DNA of 35,787 nt, taken from assembly GCA_016928955.1 (NCBI GenBank), contig JAFGJV010000041.1, positions 1 to 35,787 of the forward strand, given 5' to 3'. The translations under genes were made by a program, and so were the position numbers. The notes beneath the pieces are model-generated. The model was not told the origin of the DNA and did not search any database. It saw only the letters and a list, made by a program, of their open reading frames with translations. Positions 15,340 through 23,728 of this stretch are shown in pieces; the first letter of the stretch is position 1, and the number at the start of each line of letters is the position of its first letter. Source of the stretch: Spirochaetales bacterium (GTDB lineage Bacteria > Spirochaetota > Spirochaetia > Treponematales > UBA12059).

Positions 15340-17250
15340 TCAGCTCGATGCCAGGCCCTCAAAGCGCTCAACCTTGGCCCTGACCATGTCGATGGCGCCT
15401 TCCCAGAACGCGGACTTGGTTATGTCCACGCCCAGGTGCTTGGCAGCCAGGTCCTCTGCCTCCATCCTGCCTGTGTCGCGGAGCAGGCCCACGTACGCCG
15501 TGTGGAAGCGCGGCCCCAGTTCGTCCTTTTTGGCGTACACGCCCAGGCTGAACAGGTAGCCGAACGAGTACGGAAAGTTGTAGAAGCTGACGCCCGGCAT
15601 GTGGAAGTGCAGCTTGGACGCCCAGTAGTAGTCGTCATAGTCCGACAAGGCGTCGCCGTACCACTCTTCCCACGCCTCGCGCGTCAGGGCGCACAGCCCG
15701 TCGGCGCTCACCGGGCCGGATGGCCGCTTTTCGTAAAAACGACGCTCGAACTCGAAGCGGGCCGGTATGTTGACCAGGAAGGTGGCCGCGTCCTGCGCGT
15801 CGGCCCAGGCCAGGTCAAAGACCGTGCCGGGATCAGCGGCATCCTTGGCCAGGAGGTCCCCCAAGGCCGCCTCCCCAAACGTGCTGGCCGTCTCAGCCAG
15901 GGTCATGGGGTAGTCCGCCTCCACCAGAGGTATGTCGCGCATCACCTCGCAGTGGTATGCGTGTCCGAGCTCGTGGGCCAGGGTGGACAGCTCTGACAGC
16001 GCGCCCTGATACGTGGTGAACACGAAAGGATTGCGGCTGGCGGGGAATTCCGTGCAGTACGCCCCCGGGCGTTTGCGGTCCAGCACCCGGCCCTCTATCC
16101 GGCGTTTTTTGGCCATGTCGGACACAAAATCGCCCATGGACGGATCCACGGCGGCGTACGCTCGCCGGACCACTTCAAGGCCGTCCTTGAAGGCTATTCC
16201 CGGTCCCGCTCCGCCGCGCGCCGGCGCGGGAGCCAGTATGTCCCAGGGGCCAAGCCGCTCCACGCCGTAATGACGGGCTTGTGCGCGCAGGGCGCGCCGG
16301 CCCAGCTCCCTGGACGCTCGCAGGGCGTCCATCAGCGCGTTCAGCGTGGCCAATCCTATGCGGCTCTGGTGCAGGGCCTTGTCCAGGAAATGGACCTTCT
16401 CGGTATGGGACCGAAGCCCCGCCTCAGCGTAGCGCCAGCCCGATATGGAGTTCAGGATGGACGCGAACGACTCCCGGTGCTCGGCCATGGCGGCGTTGAT
16501 GCCGCGCCAGGCCGCTTCCCTGAGCGCTCGGTCAGGCTTTTTGAGCATGCTGGCCGCCGCCGCCAACCCGAGGGTGTCGGTGGCGCCGTCCGGCTTTTTG
16601 ACCTGGCAGCGCACGGTGCCCGTGATGTTGTTGTACATGGAACCCCAGGCAGACAGGCCGTCAGGGCTCATGGTCGACAGGGTTTTTTCCACATCCAGGG
16701 GCAGGAAACGCGCCTTCAGCTTCCGTTCCTGGGTCAGGCTGAACCGGAAGGGCGCCGTGGTTTCCGACGACAGGAAGGCCTCAAAAAAGGCGTCCGGGCA
16801 CAGGGCCATGACCAGCTTGAAGGCGGCGTGGGCGGCGCCTATGCCCGCGCCCAGGGTTTGCAGCACGCCGCGCGCCGTCTTGGCCGCGTCGTCTGAGCCG
16901 TCCACGCTGGACGAGCAGTTGGCGTACACAGCCAGGTTGCCCTGCAGGGTGAACGCCTCTACCAGGCGACCGGCAAAGGCCTGGCACGCGTCCACCACCG
17001 CCCGGTCCTTGGCCGGATCCAGGCCGGCCGCGCGTGGCACGGCATCGGCTATGGGTTTGGACATGGCATCCAGCTGGGTTATGAGGCCCCTGAGCCTGTC
17101 CATGTCCGCCGTGTAGTCGGGGGACGTGACGGAAGGGTACTCGCCCGACAAATCCCAGGCGGGTCCCGCGTGTTCCTGGCCCGTTCCCGTGGCTCCATCG
17201 GGAGCGAACAGGGAAGGCGGGAACATCGTAGTGTCGTGGATGGTGATCAT
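15340..17250 (-). CDS. pepF: M3-family oligoendopeptidase (PepF-like)
   Basis: The protein has 636 residues, the usual length for oligoendopeptidase F-type enzymes, which degrade short peptides in the cytoplasm. The zinc site HELGH is at about residues 426-430 (STLAHELGHAYHCEVM), and the third ligand lies in the following LAETASTFGEAAL helix. The substrate-binding C-terminal helices are present, including HMPGVSFYNFPYSFGYLFSLGVYA. No signal peptide is seen. The start is uncertain: MITIHDTT (ATG 17250) is chosen, while a GTG at 17265 and an ATG nearer MFPPSLF are alternatives, none with a strong ribosome site. The neighbour on the other side is a divergently transcribed kinase, with no evident functional link. 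Confidence 0.92.
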   Translation of the reverse strand: MITIHDTTMFPPSLFAPDGATGTGQEHAGPAWDLSGEYPSVTSPDYTADMDRLRGLITQLDAMSKPIADAVPRAAGLDPAKDRAVVDACQAFAGRLVEAFTLQGNLAVYANCSSSVDGSDDAAKTARGVLQTLGAGIGAAHAAFKLVMALCPDAFFEAFLSSETTAPFRFSLTQERKLKARFLPLDVEKTLSTMSPDGLSAWGSMYNNITGTVRCQVKKPDGATDTLGLAAAASMLKKPDRALREAAWRGINAAMAEHRESFASILNSISGWRYAEAGLRSHTEKVHFLDKALHQSRIGLATLNALMDALRASRELGRRALRAQARHYGVERLGPWDILAPAPARGGAGPGIAFKDGLEVVRRAYAAVDPSMGDFVSDMAKKRRIEGRVLDRKRPGAYCTEFPASRNPFVFTTYQGALSELSTLAHELGHAYHCEVMRDIPLVEADYPMTLAETASTFGEAALGDLLAKDAADPGTVFDLAWADAQDAATFLVNIPARFEFERRFYEKRPSGPVSADGLCALTREAWEEWYGDALSDYDDYYWASKLHFHMPGVSFYNFPYSFGYLFSLGVYAKKDELGPRFHTAYVGLLRDTGRMEAEDLAAKHLGVDITKSAFWEGAIDMVRAKVERFEGLASS

Positions 17251-17293
17251 GGCCCAGGATAGCACGGCCCCCGGGATCCAACAAGTTTAGCCC

Positions 17294-17430
17294 AGTGTCA
17301 CGAAGCTTTGATGTGCCGATTTGTGCCCGAGATAGCCACTGGAAGCAGCCGCGCTCGCCGCAAGACGGCCGCGGACGGAAAGCAAAGCTTCCTCCGATAC
17401 TCATGGCCCACATCAAAGCTTCGACACACT
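17294..17430. repeat. inverted copies of CACATCAAAGCTTCG motif
   Basis: AGTGTCACGAAGCTTTGATGTG (17294-17315) is the near-complement of CACATCAAAGCTTCGACACACT (17409-17430). A further CAAAGCTT lies at 17383-17390. A related copy is at 32299-32318. All lie between divergent genes. They could be regulator sites or remains of a small repeat. Confidence 0.45.
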
Positions 17431-17464
17431 CGTCTCGTCCAGCCGGCGCCGCCGAGCGCCCGAC

Positions 17465-17493
17465 TTGAAGCATTCCCGCACCCGATGTATAAC
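17465..17493 (+). promoter_or_regulatory. promoter of the histidine kinase gene
   Basis: TTGAAG (17465-17470), a 17-nt spacer and TATAAC (17488-17493) precede the ATG by only 8 nt. No Shine-Dalgarno sequence lies between, so the mRNA should be leaderless or nearly so. Confidence 0.55.
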
Positions 17494-17501
17494 TACCCCA
17501 C

Positions 17502-18638
17502 ATGCCGACGCCTGTCCCCAATAGCAAAAACCCCGATCTGTTGTCCACGCCCCTCGACAGGCTGGTCCGCCGGGCCCATGCCCGCTTCATAGGACCCGGC
17601 GGGTTCTGGATCGTGTTGCTGAACTGGGCAGGCTACGCCGCGGCCATGCTGATCCTCGGCCCGTACCTGGCGGTATCGGCGAACTACATCATCATCATAC
17701 CCGTCATCGTGTCGGCCATAGCCTACGGCTTTACCGGCGGCCTGATAGCCGGCGCCATGGGCCTTCCGGCCAACCTGCTGATGTTCGCCATCCTGGGCCA
17801 CCCCGAATTTTCGCCGGCGTCCAAGCCAATAGCCGAATTGTCCGGCATCGTCATAGGCTCGGCCCTGGGCTACCTCTCGGATTTCTACCGGCGCCTGGAA
17901 ACCGAGCGGGTCCTCAGGAAGGAAATAGAGGAAGAGCTCAGGAGGGCCCTGCGCGACAAAGAAGCGCTGTTTCGGGAACTGCACCACAGGGTCAAGAACA
18001 ATCTCAACCTGGTCAAAAGCCTCATCGGCCTTCAAAGCCGGCGTTCATCCAACTCGGAGTTCAAACGGGCGGCGGCGGACCTGGCCGGCCGCATCATGTC
18101 CCTGTCCCTGGTCCACGAGCAATTGTACAAAAAAGCCGAGCTGTCGGCCGTGGCCATAGACGACTATCTTGCCCAGCTCATCCGCCTGGTTTCGGACGGG
18201 ATGGCCGATCCCAACACGCAGGCCACCATGAGCACGAAACTGCCCAAGCTCGAGCTCACCATGGATATGGCCATTCCGCTGGGGCTCATACTCAACGAGG
18301 CGTTGACCAACGCGTTCAAGCACGGGGGCAGGAACCGGCCGACCCTGGCCGTGGACGTGCGCTTTGCCCACGATGACGGCCTGTATACGCTGGAAGTTGA
18401 AGACGACGGGCCGGGTATGAGCCCGGCCGATCCCTTGGATATACCTCAGGGCGTGGGCCTGGGCATGACGCTCATAGAGCTCTTGACCGACCAGCTGGCC
18501 GGTCAGAGCCAGTATCGCAGAAAGGGCGACCGCACCCTGTTCAGCCTGAGTTTCCCGGGCAAGTCAGGCGCTGGCCGTCCGGGCCCGACGCCCGGCAAAC
18601 AAACAGCCAACCGAGCTAGCGGGCGAACCCAAGCGTGA
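17502..18638 (+). CDS. membrane histidine kinase, HWE/HisKA_2 type
   Basis: The protein has 378 residues. The N-terminal part (about 30-125) has four hydrophobic segments and no large extracytoplasmic domain. A coiled-coil linker (RRLETERVLRKEIEEELRRALRDK) leads to the HisKA_2 phosphoacceptor helix LFRELHHRVKNNLNLVKSLIGLQ, with the candidate His at 161 or 162. The ATPase domain has the N-box LILNEALTNAFKHGG and the G-box VEDDGPGM...GVGLGMTLIELLTDQL. Such kinases commonly signal to stand-alone or CheY-like receivers. No response regulator is adjacent, so the partner is elsewhere or orphaned. A Pro/Arg-rich tail follows the domain. The gene seems to be expressed from a leaderless mRNA and converges on the feo operon. 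Confidence 0.88.
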   Translation: MPTPVPNSKNPDLLSTPLDRLVRRAHARFIGPGGFWIVLLNWAGYAAAMLILGPYLAVSANYIIIIPVIVSAIAYGFTGGLIAGAMGLPANLLMFAILGHPEFSPASKPIAELSGIVIGSALGYLSDFYRRLETERVLRKEIEEELRRALRDKEALFRELHHRVKNNLNLVKSLIGLQSRRSSNSEFKRAAADLAGRIMSLSLVHEQLYKKAELSAVAIDDYLAQLIRLVSDGMADPNTQATMSTKLPKLELTMDMAIPLGLILNEALTNAFKHGGRNRPTLAVDVRFAHDDGLYTLEVEDDGPGMSPADPLDIPQGVGLGMTLIELLTDQLAGQSQYRRKGDRTLFSLSFPGKSGAGRPGPTPGKQTANRASGRTQA

Positions 18639-18647
18639 CACTAGTGG

Positions 18648-18752
18648 GACCCTCTAAAAACTGCAATTTTTAGAGGGTTACCTTAGAAAACCCAGCGTTT
18701 TCGGCCGAAAACGCTGGGAACCTCTAATAACCAAGGCGTTTTTAGAGGTTCC
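18648..18752. repeat. three-hairpin MITE-like element, copy C
   Basis: The layout matches the element at 12739-12842. A first palindrome with CCTCTAAAAACTG is at 18651-18676. A perfect 28-bp palindrome is at 18691-18718 (CCCAGCGTTTTCGG and its complement). GGGAACCTCTAA (18716-18727) pairs with 18742-18753. Compared with copy A the stems differ at both partners, which is compensatory change. CTAGTGG occurs on each flank (18641-18647 and 18753-18759), which looks like a target-site duplication. The right copy supplies the stop codon of the small FeoB-associated gene. Confidence 0.8.
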
Positions 18753-18920
18753 CTAGTGGCACGCGCACCCGTTTTTGGCGTATGGGCACCCAGCGCAGCC
18801 TGAGCTCCCGGAGCAGGTGCCAGGGCGCCTGTTCCGGGCTAACCTGACCGCACGTGCGGCGGTCCACAGGGCGGCGACGGCCACGACCAGTACGGTACCC
18901 AGAATATCCAGTGTTTCCAT
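18753..18920 (-). CDS. FeoB-associated Cys-rich small membrane protein
   Basis: The protein has 55 residues. METLDILGTVLVVAVAALWTA forms one membrane segment. A basic linker (RAVRLARNRRPG) and a Cys-rich tail (TCSGSSGCAGCPYAKNGCACH) with six Cys and a terminal His follow. This is the layout of the FeoB-associated Cys-rich protein family. It is thought, though not proven, to bind iron or help FeoB at the membrane. The start ATG lies 2 nt after the feoB stop, with GGAG about 6 nt upstream. The stop codon TAG is shared with the edge of a palindromic repeat, so the natural C-terminus may have been trimmed. Confidence 0.75.
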   Translation of the reverse strand: METLDILGTVLVVAVAALWTAARAVRLARNRRPGTCSGSSGCAGCPYAKNGCACH

Positions 18921-18922
18921 AC

Positions 18923-21058
18923 TCAACTCCATAACCCAAAGGCCAGGCCGAACATCCGGAGACCGAAGGACAGGACCCAGCCCACAACCAGCATGTAGGC
19001 AACCGCGAAACCAAGCCACTTCCAGCCCAGCTCTGCCTTCAGCGCGCCTAAGGCGGCGAAGCAGGGCGGGATGGTCAGTATAAAGAGCATGAGGACCAGC
19101 GCGGTCAGCGGCGTGAAATTGGGGTCGGCGCGCAGGGCCTCGGTGAGGCTTTGGCCTTCCCCGCTCTCGGAAGCGGCGTACATGACGCCAAGCGTGGACA
19201 CCACCACCTCCTTGGCCGCAAAACCGGTAACCACCGCCACTCCCGAACGCCAGTCCAGGCCCAGGGGCCTGACCAGGGGTTCAATGGCCTTGCCAAGCCG
19301 CCCCGCCATGCTGAACTCAAGCCCTGCCTTGGCGCGCTGGCTTTCCACGGCAGCGGCCACGGCCTCTGGACCGGCCGCCGGTTCGGCGGCGCTGTAGCTG
19401 GCCGCCCAGGCCGCGTCGCGCGCCGCGTCGTCAGGCAACTCCGGGAAGGCTGTCAGGGCCCATATCAGGATGGACGCCGCGAGGATCACGGTACCAGCCT
19501 TCTGGGCGTACTGCAGGGTTTTCTCACCCACGTGCCACAGGAGGCCCCGCAGGGTCGGAGCCCGATAGGGCGGCAGTTCCATCACAAAGGGCGCCGACTC
19601 GCCACGCAGGATTGTGCGGCGCCACAGGAAAGCCGAGCCAAGGGCCAGGAGCACGCCCACGCCGTATATAGCCATAACCGCGCCGCCCGGCCTCTGCGGG
19701 AAAAAGGCACCAGCCAGAAGCACGTACACGGGCAGCTTGGCGCCGCAGCTCATGAAGGGTATGGCCATGGCGGTGACGATTCGGTCTCGCGGGCTTTTCA
19801 GGGTCCTGGTGGCCATGATGGCCGGCACCGAGCAGCCAAAGCCCAGGATCAGGGGCAGGAAGGACTGGCCGTGAAGGCCGAAGGCGTGGAGAAATTTGTC
19901 CGTTATGAAGGCGGCCCTGGCCATGTAGCCCACGTCTTCCAGTATGGACAGGAAAAAGAACAGAATGATGATCAGCGGGACAAAGGACAGCACCCCGCCC
20001 ACGCCGCCTATGATGCCATCCACCACCAGGGACGCGAACCGTCCGTCCGGCAGAATTGAGCCGGCGGCCTGGCCCAGCCACGCAAAGCCGCTTTCCAGCC
20101 AGGCCACCGGGTACGAGCCCAGGGCAAAGGTCAGCTCGAAAAGCCCCCACATGACCAGACCAAAGATGGGCAGGCCCAGGTAGCGGTTCATCAGCACCTT
20201 GTCTATGTTCTCGGTGACCGTCTCGCGGCTCCGCGGCACGCGTCGTACGGATTCCCTGGCCGCGCCGTGCACGTATGCGTAGCGCTGCTCGGACACCACA
20301 ATCTCCGAGTCTTTGCCAAAGTGCTTTTCCACCCAGGCCACGGAAGCGGCCGCCATGTCCCGGATATCCTTCTCTCCTGAATGTCCAGCCAGGCGCTCCA
20401 TGGCGTCAGCGTCCTTTTCTATCAGCTTGACGGCCAGCCAGCGGGGAGGAAAGCGTTCCGCAAAGCCCGGGTCGGCCTCTATGGCCTTGACCAGCGGCTC
20501 GAGCCTGGCTTCCAGCTCGGGTCCGTAGTCCATGCGGCGCTCAGGGTCCAGACCGCCGCCGTCGGCGGCTGTCAGGGCGGCGTCAAGCAGGGCATCCACG
20601 CCCTCTCCGCGCGGGCCAACGGTCCTGACCAGCGGCATGCCAAGGATGCTGGACAGCCGGTCGGCGTCCACGCTGACCCCGGCGGCCTCTGCCTCGTCGG
20701 CCATGTTGAGGGCGCCAACCACCGGCACGCCCAGCTCCCTGAACTGCATGCACAGGTACAGGTGGCGCTCCAGGTTGCCCGAGTCCATCACGTCTATGAC
20801 CACGTCCGGGCGCTCGTCCAAAAGGAAGTCTCGCGCCACCATCTCGTCAAGGGAGTAGGCCGACAGGCTGTACGTGCCCGGCAGGTCCACCAGCTTAACG
20901 TCCACGCCCTTGTGCTTCCTGTGGCCTTCCCGCTTCTCCACCGTAACGCCAGGATAGTTGCCCACCTTGTGGTGGGCTCCGGTGATGGCGTTGAATATGG
21001 TGGTTTTGCCGCAATTCGGGTTGCCGGCCACCGCTATGACCACACGGCGGCCGGTCAC
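18923..21058 (-). CDS. feoB: ferrous iron transporter FeoB
   Basis: The protein has 711 residues and imports Fe2+. The N-terminal GTPase has G1 GNPNCGKTT (12-20), G2/G3 region GNYPGVTVEKREG and DLPGTYSL, and G4 ALNMADEAE, which replaces the usual NxxD with NMAD. The membrane domain carries the Cys-containing segments PLILGFGCSVPAIMATRTL and PFMSCGAKLPVYVLL, both characteristic of FeoB. A long polar insert rich in Ala and Glu (ELPDDAARDAAWAASYSAAEPAAG...) sits between membrane segments. It starts with a GTG that overlaps the feoA stop by 4 bp (GTGA), so it is translationally coupled. The operon lies behind a Fur box. Confidence 0.96.
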   Translation of the reverse strand: MTGRRVVIAVAGNPNCGKTTIFNAITGAHHKVGNYPGVTVEKREGHRKHKGVDVKLVDLPGTYSLSAYSLDEMVARDFLLDERPDVVIDVMDSGNLERHLYLCMQFRELGVPVVGALNMADEAEAAGVSVDADRLSSILGMPLVRTVGPRGEGVDALLDAALTAADGGGLDPERRMDYGPELEARLEPLVKAIEADPGFAERFPPRWLAVKLIEKDADAMERLAGHSGEKDIRDMAAASVAWVEKHFGKDSEIVVSEQRYAYVHGAARESVRRVPRSRETVTENIDKVLMNRYLGLPIFGLVMWGLFELTFALGSYPVAWLESGFAWLGQAAGSILPDGRFASLVVDGIIGGVGGVLSFVPLIIILFFFLSILEDVGYMARAAFITDKFLHAFGLHGQSFLPLILGFGCSVPAIMATRTLKSPRDRIVTAMAIPFMSCGAKLPVYVLLAGAFFPQRPGGAVMAIYGVGVLLALGSAFLWRRTILRGESAPFVMELPPYRAPTLRGLLWHVGEKTLQYAQKAGTVILAASILIWALTAFPELPDDAARDAAWAASYSAAEPAAGPEAVAAAVESQRAKAGLEFSMAGRLGKAIEPLVRPLGLDWRSGVAVVTGFAAKEVVVSTLGVMYAASESGEGQSLTEALRADPNFTPLTALVLMLFILTIPPCFAALGALKAELGWKWLGFAVAYMLVVGWVLSFGLRMFGLAFGLWS

Positions 21059-21393
21059 GCGCTTCTCCTTCCGCGTCCAGGGCCACGGCCACCCATGCCC
21101 ATGCCCCTGCCGCGCCCGCTCCTGCCGGCGCCAAAGCGGCCGCGCGCGCAGCCGGCCTCCAGGAGATCCACCTCAACCTCAGCCGCTTCTTCCCTCCTCA
21201 TAAGGAGGTCGTAAGCGCCCAGGCGGACCTGCATGGGCCCGCCCATGATGCCGCAGCGTATCATTTGACCTTCCATGCCCTCGGTAAAGCCGAGATCGGC
21301 CAGGCGGCGGCCGGTTTCCCTGCCCACCATCACGGCCTTGACGCGGAAACGGTCGAATCTATACAGATCGGATAGTCTCACGATGCTCTCCAT
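21055..21393 (-). CDS. feoA: FeoA-like protein with Gly/Arg/Met-rich tail
   Basis: The protein has 112 residues from MESIVRLSDLYRF. The core (about 1-80) is the SH3-like FeoA fold: GRETGRRLADLGFTEGMEGQMIRCGIMGGPMQVRLGAYDLLMRREEAAEVEV. It is a small partner of FeoB. An extra tail of about 30 residues follows, GRFGAGRSGRGRGMGMGGRG and on, rich in Gly, Arg and Met and absent from ordinary FeoA (75-85 residues). The start is uncertain: an in-frame ATG at 21438 would add 15 residues but has a poorly placed ribosome site. The gene is first in the feo operon and overlaps feoB. Confidence 0.88.
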   Translation of the reverse strand: MESIVRLSDLYRFDRFRVKAVMVGRETGRRLADLGFTEGMEGQMIRCGIMGGPMQVRLGAYDLLMRREEAAEVEVDLLEAGCARGRFGAGRSGRGRGMGMGGRGPGRGRRSA

Positions 21394-21461
21394 ACCGGCC
21401 GGTCCCCGGCCCGTCGTCAAGGACGGCTCGCCTGCCATGCGGTAGGCACGTCGTCCTTATT

Positions 21462-21480
21462 GATAATGATTATCATAATC
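21462..21480 (-). promoter_or_regulatory. Fur box upstream of feoAB
   Basis: GATAATGATTATCATAATC; read on the minus strand it matches 18 of 19 positions of the classical Fur consensus. On the minus strand TTGACT (21490-21495) is a plausible -35 box, with its -10 region inside the Fur box. Iron-loaded Fur would block transcription of feoA-feoB. Confidence 0.9.
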
Positions 21481-21577
21481 ATGCCCGGGAGTCAAGTGCC
21501 GTCTGTCCGGGAGGAAAGGGAGCGCCCTTCCCTCCCGGCCCCACCCATCCCCTATGATCAAGATACTATAGCATACG

Positions 21578-22033
21578 TCAGCGCGAGCGCTTTTTGGAAC
21601 AATCCGGGCAGCGCCCGAACAGTTCAAGCCTGTGCCCGCTGGACGTGAACCCGTAGCGGCGGTACACGGCCTCCTGGGCCTTCTCTATGGCAGGGTCCAC
21701 GAATTCCACCACCTTGCCGCAGTCCACGCAGGTCAGATGGTCATGGTGGGCATGGCGCCACGCGTGCTCGTACTGGCGCCCGCCGTCGTCGCGGCAGGCT
21801 TCCCGCGCCAGGCCAGCGTCGGCGAACAGCTTCATGGTCCTGAACACGGTGGCCTGGCCTATGCCAGGATCCAGGGCGCGGGCCGCCTCCAGTATGTCGT
21901 CGACCGTCACATGGGTTTCCAGCCCCAGAAAAGCCTCCAGCACGGTTTCCCGGGCAGCCGTCATCTTGAGTCCGCGTTCCTTGAGGTACCGTTCCAGCAC
22001 GGCTCGCTCTTCCCTATGCACCTGCCCTCCCAC
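21578..22033 (-). CDS. fur: Fur-family metal-dependent regulator
   Basis: The protein has 151 residues. The winged-helix half (LKERGLKMTAARETVLEAFLGLETHVTVDDILEAARALDPGIGQATVFRTMKLFADAGL) has the recognition helix pattern ATVFRTMKL. The metal/dimer half has HAHHDHLTCVDCGKVVEF, with CVDC and a His cluster, and ends with a second CPDC pair, so a structural zinc site is expected. Its place 139 bp upstream of feoA, with a strong Fur box between, makes it the likely iron sensor. PerR or Zur cannot be excluded from sequence. The start is uncertain: a GTG at 22033, or a GTG at 22021 with GGAGG 4 nt upstream, which I find slightly better. Confidence 0.88.
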   Translation of the reverse strand: MGGQVHREERAVLERYLKERGLKMTAARETVLEAFLGLETHVTVDDILEAARALDPGIGQATVFRTMKLFADAGLAREACRDDGGRQYEHAWRHAHHDHLTCVDCGKVVEFVDPAIEKAQEAVYRRYGFTSSGHRLELFGRCPDCSKKRSR

Positions 22034-22103
22034 GACGTGTCGATGCCGGCTTGCCGACCAACCTGATATTCACCCCTGGGCGTCCGCTCGTCAAGGCCGG
22101 TAC

Positions 22104-22132
22104 TTCTTCCGGAAGCCAAGGCAGGCTATACT
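22104..22132 (+). promoter_or_regulatory. promoter of sbcB
   Basis: The -10 TATACT (22127-22132) ends 6 nt before the ATG at 22139. A weak -35 (TTCTTC, 22104-22109) lies 17 nt upstream. No Shine-Dalgarno sequence precedes the ATG, so a leaderless transcript is likely. Confidence 0.45.
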
Positions 22133-22138
22133 GCGCCC

Positions 22139-23662
22139 ATGGGAAGCATCCTGTGGTACGACCTGGAAACCTTCGGCCTGGAAAGCAGGCACGACCGCAT
22201 AGCCCAGTTCGCCTGCCTGCGCACGGACGAACAGCTCAATCCCCTCTCCGGCGGCCTGACGCTGTACAACAAAATCACCCCGGACTACCTGCCCAGCCCC
22301 TACTCGTGCCTGGTCCACCGCATCAGTCCCCAGCACACCCTGGCCGAGGGCCTGCCGGAATACCAGTTCGCGCGGGCCATCCTGGACGAAATGGGCCAGC
22401 CGGGAACCTGCTCCGCCGGGTACAACTCGGTCAAATTCGACGACGAATTCATACGCAATCTCCTGTACCGCAACCTGTTTGACCCGTACGAGCGCGAGTG
22501 GGCGGACGGCAACAGCCGCTGGGATGTCATCAACCTGTTCCGCGCGGCCCGAGACCTGCGGCCGGAAGGCTTAAGCTGGCCGAACGGCGCGGACGGCAAA
22601 CCTGATTTCAAACTGGGCTCCCTGGCCGCCGCCAACGCCGTCGACCTGACCCACGCCCATGACGCCCTGGCCGACATAGAGGCAACCGTGGCCCTGGCCC
22701 GTCTGGTCAAGGAGCGCCAAGGCCGCCTGTACGACTGGTACTGGCGCCACCGCACCCGCGACTCCCTCCGGCCCCTGGTCGACCTTGCCGGCCACGAGCC
22801 CCTGGTGCACACGGCCGCCGAATACACCAGCACCCGCGGCTGTAGCGCCATCGTGGCGCCCGTGGGCATGATTCCCGGCCGCCGCGACGCCCTCGTGGTC
22901 ATGGACCTCAGGCAGGATCCCGCGCCCGTCCTGGACCTGAGCGTGGACGAGCTCAAGCGCCGGGTGTTCGCGCGCTCGGGGGAGCTGCCTGAAGGCCAGC
23001 GCGTGTCCCTGGGCGTGGTCAAGCTGTCCAAGTGTCCCTACCTGGCCCCGCTGTCCATCCTGGACCGGGCCGCTGAGGAGCGCCTGGGGCTGGATTCCGG
23101 CCTGGCCAGGCAACGAGCGGCCGAATTCGCCCGCCAGCCCGGCTGCATACAGAAACTGGCGGCCGTGTTCGCCCCGCGCGGACCCGAATTCGCAGAGGCC
23201 GACGCCGACTACAAGATATACTCCGGGGGCTTTTTCCGGGACGAGGACCGCGACGCCATGGCCGCCATCCATGAGGCCATAGCCACCCAGGGTCCGGCTG
23301 CAGCCAGGGCCCAGGCCTATGCCCAGCATTTCCTGGACGAGCGCCTGCCCCAGATGGTGCGCAGGCTGTTCGCGCGCAACTGGCCGGACACCCTGTCCGC
23401 CAAGGAAGCCGCCCGGTGGCGCTCTTTCTGCGCCGGCCGCCTCCTGTGCCCGCGCATAGAGGGAGCCACCGACCTGGCGGCCTTTGACAAGACCGTGGCC
23501 ACCCTGATGGCCAGCATGGAAACGCCGCCTGAGGACAAACTCATGCTGCACACCCTGCTGGACTACCGCCAGGGCCTGGAGCGCGATGTGCTGTCCATGG
23601 ATACCGCGACTAATCCGGGTTCGGCCTGGGGAGCCCTTGCGCCCGGGCTCCCCAGGGATTAG
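22139..23662 (+). CDS. sbcB: exodeoxyribonuclease I (SbcB)
   Basis: The protein has 507 residues. It degrades single-stranded DNA 3' to 5' in recombination and mismatch repair. The DEDD-family exonuclease residues are visible: Asp8 and Glu10 in WYDLETFG, Asp in GYNSVKFDDEFIRNLLYRN, and the THAHDALADIEATVALARLV block with the general-base His and final Asp. The sequence DPYEREWADGNSRWDVINLFRAARDLRPEGLSWP closely follows the E. coli enzyme by memory. C-terminal SH3-like and helical domains are present. It is typical of gammaproteobacteria and rarer in spirochaetes. It stands alone and no recombination gene is adjacent. Confidence 0.93.
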   Translation: MGSILWYDLETFGLESRHDRIAQFACLRTDEQLNPLSGGLTLYNKITPDYLPSPYSCLVHRISPQHTLAEGLPEYQFARAILDEMGQPGTCSAGYNSVKFDDEFIRNLLYRNLFDPYEREWADGNSRWDVINLFRAARDLRPEGLSWPNGADGKPDFKLGSLAAANAVDLTHAHDALADIEATVALARLVKERQGRLYDWYWRHRTRDSLRPLVDLAGHEPLVHTAAEYTSTRGCSAIVAPVGMIPGRRDALVVMDLRQDPAPVLDLSVDELKRRVFARSGELPEGQRVSLGVVKLSKCPYLAPLSILDRAAEERLGLDSGLARQRAAEFARQPGCIQKLAAVFAPRGPEFAEADADYKIYSGGFFRDEDRDAMAAIHEAIATQGPAAARAQAYAQHFLDERLPQMVRRLFARNWPDTLSAKEAARWRSFCAGRLLCPRIEGATDLAAFDKTVATLMASMETPPEDKLMLHTLLDYRQGLERDVLSMDTATNPGSAWGALAPGLPRD

Positions 23663-23728
23663 CCTTAAGCTACCGGGAACCCTCACGGGTTACCGGCCTC
23701 CCCATTTCCTGCTCGCGGGAAGGACAGG

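Noticed and set aside
23673-23696. Terminator after sbcB
   Set aside because: CCGGGAACCC/GGGTTACCGG can pair with one mismatch, but there is no T-run; support is too weak to annotate.
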